Origin: Lentinus brumalis
Lineage: Eukaryota; Basidiomycota; Agaricomycetes; Polyporales; Polyporaceae
Length of the DNA stretch: 64,000 bases
Assembly: GCA_001792895.1 (NCBI GenBank)
Contig: MARA01000048.1
Span: 1-64,000, forward strand
Reading direction: 5' to 3'
This document shows positions 12,797-23,399 of the stretch, in pieces. Below the pieces are notes generated by a model. It did not search any database and was not told the DNA's origin. It saw nothing but the letters and a program-made list of their open reading frames with translations. A program made the translations under genes and the position numbers. Every line of letters begins with the position of its first letter. Positions within the stretch are counted from its first letter, which is position 1.

Positions 12797-13400
12797 GTCC
12801 AGGCGTTGAAAGTCTGCTCGTTTGATCGATCGAATTGGTGTGTATTTCTTGGTGGAAAATACTGTGCGACACTTCTGAGCTTCTTATACCTCGCCATTGC
12901 GGGACATCTGTTCACAGCGCCGCTTTGCAGCCCGCACTCGATTCTGGCCCGAGGTGTCGAGGTCCATCCCGATTTGTAGTCAGCTAGGGGACCGGACTTA
13001 CCGGGAGACTGCTATGTTTAGTTCACGCACAGCTTCTTGAACGAGTTACACCAGATGCTTACCTTCCAGGAGACGCTCCCCACCCGCAGTGGCCATTTCC
13101 CGATAAGCTGAGTAAGCTGTCGACGAACTGGCGGATTTCGATAAAATTGCGACATTGCTCCATGGCTGAGACAGGCTCGACGGCCTCACCGGAGAGCACG
13201 TACCAATCTTCACCTCGGACCTTGGAGCTTGGACGTCTGGGCGGTTCGACTTCCAGGAACATGCGCGCCTATCGCGCGCGACGCGCACACGTGACGAACG
13301 CGGACGCGATTGTGGCGCAAGATGTCAAACTATTGCAGGCTTCGAGAGTATAGTACAGATGGAGGGGCAACTAGTTCTATGCGGCAGGTTGACGAAATGG
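12797..13400. other. intergenic between SDR-I.1 and XPL-1
   Basis: About 600 bases, containing the promoter side of SDR-I.1 (minus strand) and the 3' side of XPL-1. No coding chain, repeat or clear TATA box was seen. Confidence 0.55.
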
Positions 13401-14847
13401 TTAGTGAGTTCTTCTTGAGTCACTGTCTCGACGATCACAACCGATATGTCGTGTTCCAAGATGGCTGTTGAAGGGGAGCATTCTGTTGAACGTGCGCCCG
13501 GAAGCACAGCCCGCGCGAAGACTGTTGTCCAAGGTATCGTCCTCGTTGGTGAGCCGGCCTTCCAGCCACTCAGCAGCATAATCGGACCACCGCTTTGTAT
13601 CGATGTCGAACGAGATGGGCGTTCTCATAGTCTCGACGTACTGCGGAGATGGGGAGACGCCGTCAGCGTCAGCGTCGAATAGGCAAGTCGTGACATGGAC
13701 GGGCGCACCTTGTCGTAGACCTCCCAGCGGATGCTCTTCCAGTCTTCGCCAGCTCCACCGTCACACTGAATGACTCTGATGAGCGCGGAGAAGAGGCGGT
13801 CCAGGTACTCCTTGCTCCATTGGTACCACTTGACCGATTCGTATTCGATGAAGTCCAGCCCGTCGATCTGTTGCCCGTAGTCGGGCTCATGTGCGTCGGG
13901 CGGACTCGCGGCCTCGGCCAAAATAGCGCGTACGCGGTCGACGCTCTCAGAGGAAGGCAGGGCGATGAGGGGGCGAGGTGGGTAGGACAGTGCGATCAAC
14001 TCCGCGCGCCGCATCGGACCCTCCCTGCTCTCCGGGGTCTCGAACGGGATGGAGCCGACTGGGATCGCGCGGATGTTGTGCTCTATAAGAGCATTGTTGA
14101 ACTGCCGCCAGAGCCAGGGCGCCATCTTCATCTTGATACGGAGCAGCTCGGCGGAGTGACCGACCTCGGGGTCATACCACTTGCCGTGGTAGAGGTTCAG
14201 GTTGTTGTAATCCTCCGCGTAGGTCTGGGGCGTGGCGAAGGGGACGTGTTCGCCGTGCTTCTCGACGTGCCGTTGACGGAATTTCTCCAGGCTGCGCGCG
14301 TTTGATATCAACAACTGGCCCAACGGCACTGCGGTACATAGGACAAGCACACTCACTAAGCATAGAATCCGTCCGGTCCTCCGTGGCGCTCCCAAGCGAT
14401 GCGTTCGACCTCCCGCTCGTTGTAGAGATACATCTTCTTGAGCTTGCCAGCAACGACGGTTCTGAAACGTTCAAGTCAACCACATGAGAATCCGCACGCA
14501 TTTAACGCAGTATGCTTTCTTCAGTCGCACTCACTCCGTCACCACGCAATCAAGCTCCTCGAAGTCGTTTGGTCTGAGGCGATAACACTTCGTGGCCTTT
14601 GCTTTCGGGATCTGCAGAAACCACGGGTCCATTAGCGTCGAGATGGTGCAAGGTCTCTGTCATAATAGCTAACCATTCTAGTTTGTGGTACTTTGGACTG
14701 AGGCCACTGGGAGGGAGCAGAACCACCGGCTTGAGAGTACCCATCGGCGACCAAGCCGCCCTCCACGCCCAGTCCGTTTGACGTATGCTGGGTCCGTAGT
14801 CGCGGATGCCACCGTCTTCTTGCTAACCTTTTGTAGACCTTTGGCAT
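13401..14847 (-). CDS. XPL-1, XPA/Rad14-like domain protein of unknown role
   Basis: Five exons on the minus strand: 14674-14847, 14535-14611, 14357-14461, 13709-14291, 13401-13640, giving 392 residues. Exon 2 reads IPKAKATKCYRLRPNDFEEL and exon 3 KKMYLYNEREVERIAWERHG followed by GPDGF. These two blocks resemble the C-terminal DNA-binding part of XPA/Rad14 (K-T-x-A-K-x-x-Y-x-L, then M-x-L-[YF]-x(4)-V-E-x-x-A-[WF]-x-[KR]-x-G-G). No Cys4 zinc finger precedes them. The remainder has shared unnamed blocks: APWLWRQFNNAL, YPPRP..LPSSESVDRVRAIL, YLDRLFSALIRVI, RWEVYDK and WSDYAAEWLEGRL. Exons 2 and 3 are 77 and 105 nt exactly as in XPL-2 and XPL-3. The start MPK matches XPL-2 and XPL-3. Function unknown; a nucleic-acid-binding role is inference. 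It lies in tandem with XPL-2. Confidence 0.78.
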
Positions 14848-14854
14848 TTTGATC

Positions 14855-14911
14855 GAGGAGGAGCAGGATTAAGAGCAGGAGGAGCAGGAGGAGCAGGAGC
14901 AGGAGTAAGAG
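14855..14911. repeat. GGAGCA-type microsatellite
   Basis: Imperfect repeats of gga-gca units occupy this stretch directly upstream (8 bases 5') of the XPL-1 start codon on the minus strand. On the minus strand it is a run of CTC/CTG units that translates as poly-leucine in one frame, which is a composition effect and not a signal peptide of XPL-1. It may affect the XPL-1 promoter or 5' UTR. Confidence 0.75.
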
Positions 14912-15203
14912 TTGTGGTTTCGAGACCGCGTTTGCACTGTGGTCGCGTAAGCGCTGGAACGACATTCCGGGCCGGCCACATCGGAGCTGGTACGCCAAAT
15001 GCTTGCCCGACACCTGTGCATATTCAACATCGTGCGTATACTTATTGTACATAGTCAAGGACACATTCACAGCTATTACTAGATACATTCCATGTCTTGA
15101 AGTCGAGCACCACGAGTATGAAGTTGCATAGCATACTTATATGCTACAAAGCGCGACTGTTACCGATCGCTGTTAGGCGGATATAAAACGGGGACTTACT
15201 CGC

Positions 15204-16622
15204 CTAACCAATCCTCTGAGGTCGGGAGCTTCCGCTCGCGGCTGGGACGCCGCAATACTTAGCAAGACCGACATTCAGATGGTCGTCGCGGAGCCACTTG
15301 GCCGCACCGTCCTCCCACGATCTCTGGTTCAACTGCACCACATAGCAGATCCCGCACCACATGCGCTCCTTGTACTGCGAAAAGAAACCGCGTGGTCAGT
15401 AGAAGGGAGGATGCAAGAAGTGTCCGCAACGCACCGTCTCGTAGACCTCCCAGCGCGCTGTGGCCCAGCCACGGTCATCTCGTCCGTGCAGCTTGATGAT
15501 CTCGCTGAGCGCACGAAAGACTCGCCCGAGGTACGCCTCGTCCCACTCGTACGACTCTTCCTCGTCCGGCCACGAACCCGAGCTATACTCGAGCCCGGCA
15601 ACCTTCTGCTTGCCCCACTCCGGACGCGGAGGGAGCTGCGGGGCCTGCGCGAGCACAGCCCGCAGCGCGTCGACAGCGGGAGAGGGGGGCAGAGGCGCAT
15701 GCGGGCGTGGGGGATAGCGTCCGACGAGGACGCGAAGCGCGGCTTTCATGGCGTCCTCGCGTTCGTATCTGCTTAACCCGACGCCGTCGTCTTGTATTTC
15801 AGCGAACGCGTCCAAGGAGGCGTTGCACGCCGCCCACAGCCAGGGGAGCATGTCCCGTTTGACGGCGGCGAGTTTGTGCGATCGCATCACGTGGGGATCG
15901 TCGTCGACGGGACCGGAGCCTGGGGCATATGCCTCGGGACACTTGAATTCGGTCTTGGACTTCCGGTTTGAGTGCCGTTTACGGAGCTTGTCCAGTCTGG
16001 TAGTGGTTTGTATTGATAATTGGGTGTGCAACAAGGGTTTGAGTACTTACTGGGCGAGGAACCCCTCCGGTCCGCCATACTTGTCCCAGGCTCGCCGCTC
16101 AACATCGCGTTCTTTGTAGAGTCTCATAGGCACGGGAAACCCGTTCACTTCATGCCTTCCAGCATGTCAGATGAGCGATGCCCATTGCGGTCTGCAAGGA
16201 GAAGGGGACATACTGGCTCATCGTCGACGGGAGGTCATCCAAATCTTCCTTCTTGAGCCTGTACAGCGCGAGCGCCCTGGTCATGCTGATCTGCACAGGA
16301 CAGTCCCCGCTCAGGATGATCTAATCGACGGTGATGTAATTGAGCAACTCACTGTGGTCCCAACCCAAACTCTCGAGGCCCAAGCTGGCTCTGTCTCCTG
16401 CGCGGCCGGCAGATCGGGAGCAGTGAATGAAGCTGCCGTTGTCGGGGTCGGGGTCGAAGGAGCTGGCTCTGCGACGCTAGGCTCGGCTGCTGGGATGGCT
16501 TCGGTTGAGGGGACACGAGATGCGATCGCGGCGTCAGCTTGTGTTTGGCTCCGGGTGTTTGGTCTGCGGCGAAGAGGAGAGGCTTGCGACCTCGTCTGTT
16601 TCTGCTTCTTCGCTTTCGGCAT
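15204..16622 (-). CDS. XPL-2, XPA/Rad14-like domain protein of unknown role
   Basis: Five exons on the minus strand: 16353-16622, 16214-16290, 16051-16155, 15435-15996, 15204-15374; 394 residues. Exon 1 is a low-complexity basic/Pro-Ala-Ser-Thr linker beginning MPKAKKQKQTRSQ, which could act as a nuclear signal (inference). Exon 2 gives ISMTRALALYRLKKEDLDDL and exon 3 VPMRLYKERDVERRAWDKYG then GPEGF, the XPA-like block. Exon 4 holds MLPWLWAACNASL, YPPRPHAPLPPSPAVDAL, YEWDEAYLGRVFRALSEII and RWEVYET; exon 5 ends with a diverged W-E-D-G-A-A-K-W-L motif. The acceptor of exon 3 is a non-pyrimidine-rich ggaag but is required by phase. Exon lengths 77, 105 and 562 nt recur in the other copies. Tandem neighbour of XPL-1, same strand, 356 bases apart. 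Confidence 0.76.
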
Positions 16623-18303
16623 GTCTGTGTGCGCAATGCATGGTGAGTCTCCAGAGACGTGCACGAGAGGGCAGTAGGAGGCAGGAAGCGAACACGCTAA
16701 GGCGGGAAGGCTCGACGACGTCAGAAGGTGGGCGCCCGGCGAGCGCTGCCTATGGCGGGGACGGCAGCTGGCTAGGGTATGCAACAACAGCGAGTAACTC
16801 ACCGTCTGGATGGGCTGGCTATGCACTCTAGGTGGGGAAGGTGATGGAGGAAAGAGGTCAAGGGGGGAACGGGGCGTCGCCGCCGTGTCGATGATATGTA
16901 AGTATACGTAGTCCAAACGCAACGGATCAAATGACCAACTCCGTCAAAACTCCGTCGACGCGAATCGCGGCTTCCTTCCTGTGCAGCTGTGGTGACTCGC
17001 CGCCGCGGCTTCCCACACTTTGCGTCCCGCTATCATCTCGACAACGTGCCTGATGCAGGAACAGCGCGATTCCAGAGTGCGATTAGCCAGGATTAGCCAC
17101 GCGGACACGCCTGTACTTATCCCTCGCGCGCATCAAGACCCGAAGGCCGCGGCACGCCCGTAGTAAGGCAAGCACCATGCTGTCATCCGCGGGCCAGGGC
17201 CAGCGAGAAACTCGTCCGGCGAGGCGCAGCTTGCGGAGTGGGGAGGCTGGTAGCTGGCAATAGCACTACATCAAAAGGTAAGCCGCGAGGTGAGTAGAAA
17301 AGACGAATTCCATACTGACCTTGCCAGCGCGTACAGTCTGCAGACAGTAGCCAAGACTCTCGGGACCCGGACGAAGTGGGTCGTGGACTCGACACGTCCT
17401 CAACGACGTGGTGCGATCCAGGTTCAGCAAGGCTGGAAAGCAACATACCTGGCACTCGACCGCGAGCAGGGACATCTGGATGTGTACGCGCCTTCGTGCG
17501 GCGACGGAACCTGCCGCTGGCCGAACTGCAAGGATATGTCTGAACGTCTGCCGCCGTACCAGCTCTGCTTGATCCCTGCCGTCGACTGCAGAGGATGAGC
17601 ACTGGCGACGCAGATGTAGATGATGGACTACGTACTCCTCGAAAATTGAAGTCCGTAATCCGATAGGGGTCAGCACCGCAGGGCATTCCCGCGCGCCTCC
17701 ATCCTCCACGCCGCGTCCTCCTTCGGCTGAGCTGCTCACCTTGACCGACGCACAGCTCTCCTTGCTCAACCATTTCCGCCCGTGCTGCCCATGCTCCCAG
17801 ACTGGAACAGCGCGCCCAAGTCGTGTGGTCACGCGATCCAGATTCGGCAGCTCGGAGGGCCTGGAGAGGATCCGGAAGGAGTCTGGGAGGCGCTCTCGCA
17901 GGAGAACCTTGAAGACGTTGATGTGTCACGCCAGAATCTGAGTCGGTGTCCAGGATGAACTACTACTGTTGGTGGCTGTGTAGGTTAACGAGTACGTACG
18001 GTTAGGGTGAGTAATACGTTGACTACTGCCGTCTCCGGAGTCCCGGGTTCATCGGGAAACCTTGCTGACAAACTGCACAGATCTCGCCCTTCAGACTTCG
18101 TCCTACCCGCCCAATGTGTCGACCGATGAGTAACCCGACGCGCGTTGTGCATGTAGCATCATAGCTATGACACCTCAGGACATCCAGACTGAGGCATGTA
18201 TGTATAAAAAGGCCCTGCAGGATCCTCAACATGTTCAATCAGCAGCCCAGCTCGCCCATCTCAACACATATCTCGCCTCACAGGACAAATTCTTCACCTC
18301 TCA
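16623..18303. other. intergenic, possible weak coding on minus strand
   Basis: The first part is the upstream region of XPL-2. Between about 17266 and 17930 the minus strand is open in two frames at once, including LPDSFRILSRPSELPNLDRV, but no motif is recognised and the open plus strand argues for composition. No RNA gene or repeat was seen. The last 100 bases form the promoter of the glutathione transferase gene. Confidence 0.4.
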
Positions 18304-19175
18304 ATGTCGCACGGGAAGCAGTTCACGCTCTACACCCACAAGCTGGGTCCCAATGGCTGGTGAGTCCCCTCCCTTAGCGCACCCAGCACATCGTAATCCT
18401 CCTTCACACGTGTAGGAGAGTCGCTTATGTGCTCGAGGAGCTCGGTCTCACGTACGAGTCTGTCTACCTCGACATACCAAGCGGCGAGCACAAGCGGGCT
18501 CCCTACACCGACATCAACCCCAACGGCCGCATCCCCGCGCTCATCGACCACCACAACGGCGACTTCACGATCTGGGAGTCTGGTGCGATCATCGTGTACC
18601 TCATCGACAAGTACGACACCGCGAAGCGCGTCTCCGTCGCCGACGAGAAGGAGCGCTACCACCTCCTCCAGTGGCTCTTCTTCCAGACGTCTGGCCAAGG
18701 GTACGTCGTCTCCTTGCTCCCCACAGGCGGTACACGAATCTCACGATGCACGCATATGAATTTGATAGACCGTACTTCGGCCAGCTGTTCTGGTTCATGC
18801 GCTACCATCCGGAGAAGGTGCCCAGCGCGATCGAGCGGTACCAGAAGGAGATCCTCCGCGTCTTCAGCGTGCTCGACGGTGTCCTCGCGAAGGCCCCTGG
18901 GGGCTACCTCGTCGGCGGCAAGCCGACGGTCGCGGACCTGTCGTTCCTCCCCTGGAACGACATTGCTATCCGCTTCGGGTTTGACGGCGTCGAGGGCGTC
19001 GACATCCCGAAGCAGTATCCCGCCTTGTATGCGTAAGTTCCCCTGTGCCGCCTGTGTCCGAGCACACGCTGACCCCGCTTCGGGTAATTACAGGTGGCAT
19101 CAAAGGCTGCTCGAGCGCGAACCCGTTAAGAAGCTTCTCGCCGTTCAGGCCAAGTTCGCACAGGAGGGGGCCTGA
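18304..19175 (+). CDS. glutathione S-transferase, Ure2p-like class
   Basis: Four exons: 18304-18359, 18416-18700, 18769-19032, 19094-19175; 228 residues, the usual size. The thioredoxin-like N-terminal domain has FTLYTHKLGPNGWRVAYVLE, EHKRAPYTDINPNGRIPALI and WESGAIIVYLIDKYD, the last carrying the E-S-G glutathione gamma-glutamyl-binding motif. The helical C-terminal domain has SGQGPYFGQLFWF, ERYQKEILRVFSVLDGVLAK and YLVGGKPTVADLSFLPW, the conserved N-capping/hydrophobic-staple region of GSTs. This arrangement matches fungal Ure2p-like GSTs, which are cytosolic and conjugate or reduce electrophiles with glutathione. It sits among SDR and GMC oxidoreductase genes, which fits a detoxification role, but co-regulation is not shown. 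Confidence 0.9.
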
Positions 19176-20770
19176 AGTCTCCGAAATAGCGCGTCTCGTA
19201 CGGAATCGTATCTGCCTTTCTTTGAAGACCACTACTCGTCGACGTAGAGTTTCGAATATTGCGTTGATTTAATGTGAATGTGAAAGCGAGTATGTACGCT
19301 GTGTCGATAACATAACCACAATTCTCGACACAGCGCTGTCCCCCTCGTCCTCACTATTGCCGTCAACACCACGGGCACTCGTCCGACCGTTCCGAACATA
19401 GCGCGGCGGGGACGCGACGGGGTCGATCCGATGCAAGGACGTGCTCACCGGTGGGCTAGGTTCTGAACTGTTTGCTCGCCTTGCTTGGGGTGCACCGTGC
19501 AAGATAGCCTGCAGGTGTGAGATGCTGGTTGTCGGAGGTCTTTGGAGGCGTTGACCGCTCTGGGCGCCCTGTCGAGTTCGCGCCATATCATGGCGGATTC
19601 ATCGTGAACGATGAACACAGCGTGCCACATGCGCTACGAAGCCGCAAAATCTACGTGTATGCCCCCATTAGCCACGCCTATGTAAGCACACGGATGAGGT
19701 CCTGCGCACGGATCACGTTCAGTCTTGTGGTGGGTGTATGATCAAGGTTGATGCCAGTATTCCCGGGCGCGTGATTGAAACATCTCGCCATGTGTGAACT
19801 TCGCAGAGTATTTGAGCTTGCTAGCCGGTGAGACGCAGAAACAGTAGAGACGGCTTGATGTGGTTGGAGAGTCATCTCTCTCAGCCGAAGGGAAATCCCG
19901 AACTCAAGGACGCCGGACGACCAGTGAGGCGTAGCAAACTTCCAGTGCTTTGCGGTCTTGGTGATTGCCGCCTAGCAACCGCGAGCTCCTGGGAACATAC
20001 ATATATTCAATGCAGTATCAAATCAGCTCTCAACTTACGTGTGAGTATAAGGGCTCAGAAACGCACCATGTCAAGGGCGGTCCTTCCGGCTACGCTCGTT
20101 CCTCTCGGCCGGCAGTGCAAGTCATGGTGGGATCTGACGACGTTGGAGATATCAACAGCGGAAGAGTTCGCACTCCAGATGGGCGAACGAGATGAATGCA
20201 GATACTACATGGGCTGTCCAAGCGAAGAGTCTACGATTTGCAAATGGTCTGGCTCTTAAAGAAGGGCGCTGGCGGGTCGGCAGAACGTCAGGAGCAACAA
20301 GAACCTCGGCGTCGGCTGCAGCTGGGTTCAGCGTCGATGTCGCGGTCGTATACCTGGCTCTGTGATTCCACGCTCCCTTGTTACGGTGTTTACTTCACTG
20401 TGGTGTGCACGGGAGGTCAAGACTGTAGAAGCACAGTCGGAGTTTAGGACAGGTCGAATCAGCTCGAGTGGGATGTACTACTGCACCTTCGGGCCACACC
20501 TTCTGACGTGTCACGTCGAACGCACCTCCAGCGCTCACGCAGTTAATCTGTATTCCAACTTCCGGTCGGATTGAAGGACGTCTATCATGCGAGTAGGGAA
20601 CACACCACTCGGGGTATGTGATGATCGACGGCCCGTACGATATCCACGCTGGGCACGGGAAGCGTCATCGATCCTAGCAAAGCACCAGGAAGCACCGGAC
20701 ATGAGCATATGTCATCTCCAGCAACGCGGAGAACAGCTCACCAACACATAGGAAAAATTAGCATGGGCGA
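19176..20770. other. intergenic, nothing recognised
   Basis: The 3' flank of the GST and the 3' flank of XPL-3 meet here. Several 60-140-codon frames exist on both strands but overlap each other and lack motifs. No repeat or RNA gene was found. Confidence 0.5.
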
Positions 20771-22141
20771 TCAGCTCTGAGACCGTCCAACGGAAAAATG
20801 GCCGAGAGGGTGCGAGAAGGGAAGCATGTCGTTGTATCGCTTGCCCGCCTCGCAGCACCCGCGCGAGCTGCCGTTCACGAGTTCAGGGGACAGTCGACCC
20901 TCAAGCCACCCCGAGGCCCCGTCCGACCACCGCTTGTCGAAACTGTCGTATGAGATCGGCGTCTGCAAGCACTCCGCGTACTGCGAAACATCGCTGTCAA
21001 TATGTGGGAAGCGCATGAATCGCGAAGAGGGTGTACCTGGTCGTATACCTCCCAGCGAGCGGAAGCCCATCCGTCGTCACCAACCCCATGGGCTTCGATG
21101 ACGCCTATGAGAGCTTCGAAGATGGGCTGAAGGATCTCCGAGGTCCAGCTATACCATTCGTCGTACTCGGGGTGCCAAGTAGTGGAGAACGCGAGACCGG
21201 GGACCTCTTTGCCCCATTCGACATCGGCTATCCGCGGCGCGTCAGCTAGTACTGCCCTCAAGGCATCGACACTCGGAGAGGATGGAAGAGGCTGCGCCGG
21301 GCGAGGAGGATAGGTCTTCGCGAGCTTGAGAGCGGACGCAATCAGGCCTTCTCTGTCGCGAGGGCGGCTATAGTAGTACTCTGGCCCGTACCAGCCGTCG
21401 TTTTTGTGCCGATCGAGCGCGTCGTTGTACGCCTTCCAGAGCCAAGGCGCCATCTCCTCCTTTGCACGACGAAGCGCAGCGGAGCCAATAGTGTGATCAT
21501 ATTGCGCGCTGTCCCGCGAGTCCTCGTAGGAGGCCGGCTGAGCGAAGTATGCGCTCTTGCCGTTCTTCTTGGTGTGCCGCTCGCGGAGCTTGGCCAAGCT
21601 GCAACCCTGGATCAGCTGCTGCCTGGAGTACCGATTGTAAAAGACTCACTAGGCGTCAAACGCTTCAGGTCCTCCGTGGCGCTCCCAGGCTCTGCGCTCG
21701 ACATCACGTTCGTTGTAGAGGTACATATCTACCGCCCTACCGGCGGCGACGGTCCTGCGGAAGCGGAGCCACATCAGTGGCAAGATCACGAGATGTTCAA
21801 GGCGAAGCAAACCGTTTCTTTTCGAACGGGAGTCCCTCGAAGTCCTTCGGCTTCAGGCGGTACTGAGCCAACGCGATTGTCTTCGAGATCTGCATACAGA
21901 CTCTTTGAGGACTTCGCACTTATGCTTAAGATCGCAAGATTCTCACCTTTGCATCTGCTCGAACTTTCGACTCTCGCCATTGCGACGAGTCAGTAGCAAC
22001 GCCGCTTACGCTAGACATCTCGCCCGAAGCATTGGAGGCTTCGCTCAGGCTGGCGTTGCCACCAGATAATTTTTCTGGCGTCCTGATAGGTTCCTTTGTC
22101 TTTCTTCTGGCCGTAGTCGTCTTGGTAACCGTTTTGGGCAT
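20771..22141 (-). CDS. XPL-3, XPA/Rad14-like domain protein of unknown role
   Basis: Five exons on the minus strand: 21947-22141, 21813-21889, 21650-21754, 21037-21598, 20771-20980; 382 residues. Exon 1 is basic at its start (MPKTVTKTTTARRKTKEP) and ends SSQWRESKVRADAK. Exons 2 and 3 give ISKTIALAQYRLKPKDFEGL and MYLYNERDVERRAWERHGGP, the clearest XPA/Rad14-like block of the four copies. Exon 4 has MAPWLWKAYNDAL, YPPRPAQPLPSSPSVDALRA, ILQPIFEALIGVIEAHG and RWEVYDQ; exon 5 has SYDSFDKRWSDGASGWLEGR. Exon lengths 77, 105 and 562 nt equal those of XPL-2. No zinc-finger cysteines are present. Role unknown; DNA binding is inferred from the XPA-like block only. Confidence 0.78.
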
Positions 22142-22427
22142 GCTGTCTTAGTGAGCGATAGATGTGATACTGCAGTGGTGGAGAAGGTGTTGAAGGAGGA
22201 GGAGACCATGTTACTGAGCCTGAGGCGACCCCGTCCGGCATTCGCCGAAGCCACTTAGCCGAGCCACGTCAATGCACAGCCCTTTCGCAACTACATACTT
22301 ATCGATGTCACTCGCTCGCCCATACTGACTGCCTCTGACTACTCACACATAATGTGCTACGAAGGCGACAGGGAGTAAATCCGAGGGCTGCAAGAAATTC
22401 AAAAAGCAGGTTGAAACGCTCCGAGTC

Positions 22428-22535
22428 TTGCGATCCACCACCGTCAGCGGTGCTGCAAGCTTTGCTGCCAATCCAGCTACGTGGCGAGCTTCAAAAGCTC
22501 GAGCTGATGTGATTGTGAGCATGACAAGTTCTATC
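22428..22535 (+). pseudogene. XPL exon-1 fragment
   Basis: The plus strand reads TVSGAASFAANPATWRASKA followed by RADV. This matches the end of XPL-3 exon 1 (VSGVATDSSQWRESKVRADA) and the WRES motif of XPL-4. A donor-like gtgagc follows at the expected place. The XPA-like exon 2 (K-x-x-A-x-x-Y-x-L) is not found downstream, and no start codon context is evident upstream. It is therefore a truncated copy, head-to-head with XPL-3. Confidence 0.55.
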
Positions 22536-23300
22536 AGAGGGCTCTATAATGCATATGCGCCCGTGCTAAAAATTCATCGCGGCGGCTCGGTGTCGTCTGA
22601 AATCAGGGGACTTCCAAGTTTCAATGAGTGTCATTCGAGAAGCAACAGTAGGATCCCTCACCAATATTAGTCAAATTTTCTGCCGGTCACCTCGGATATC
22701 ATCTCGCGCTTCAATTAAGTACTTTGCTAGCACTAGCCACCGACACGCGTAAGCGACGCGTAACCCTGAAGTATGGATGCTTGGTTAAGCAGCCCTCTCT
22801 CGGACCCCGAACGTAACTATCGGCAAGTCTGATGTGGGTCTGCAAACGGCCGCGCCGAGGAGCACTCGGTGAGTGCTCATTGTCCGAGCGAAGGTTTCGC
22901 AGTGAGGGCGCTGATGGGTGTCACAGCATTGCACTGCTTCATGCGACCTTCCAGTCCGATTTCTCTACTGATTTCTCGAGCGCAGGTACCCTGATGCGAG
23001 GTTGAAATATCCAAGCCGCTGTTTTGCCGCAAGCCAGCCACCACATTGGAGACTGCCCGACCCGTGCAAGTCGATGTTGCAACACCGTTACGATGTGCGT
23101 CGTGGATGGCACCATTATGTCAGACTCTATCTTACTTCATCCCGGGAGCAAGACTCGAAATTCGCTTAGAGGACGGCTCGTCTCGGTTCCTATGCCGCTG
23201 TGCGGGCTGAAACGGCTATGATATGATGATATTACGGTAAGTGCTCATCTTCTCCCGCCGATGGCCATAATGCCGCCTCCTGACGTCTTATATGTAGGCC

Positions 23301-23308
23301 TATATAAG
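23301..23308 (+). promoter_or_regulatory. TATA box of the GMC oxidoreductase gene
   Basis: The sequence tatataag lies 99 bases upstream of the GMC start codon at 23400, a usual distance for a TATA element in basidiomycete genes with a short 5' UTR. The site is seen directly; its use is inferred. Confidence 0.55.
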
Positions 23309-23399
23309 AGACAATGCACACTCAAGCGGGGGCCACATACGTATACTCCCTGTTTATCTACACACACCCGTCTCCGTCCGCACCTCCAGATCTTCTCCG

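Larger units (their letters stand above)
22142..23399. other. intergenic with XPL fragment and GMC promoter
   Basis: The region lies between the divergent starts of XPL-3 and the GMC oxidoreductase. It holds the XPL exon fragment at 22428-22535 and a TATA element at 23301, described separately. The rest shows no coding chain. Confidence 0.6.

Noticed and set aside
14678..15088. Minus-strand frame with a run of leucines resembling a membrane segment
   Set aside because: The leucines come from the GGAGCA microsatellite; the XPL-1 start lies inside this span in a different frame.
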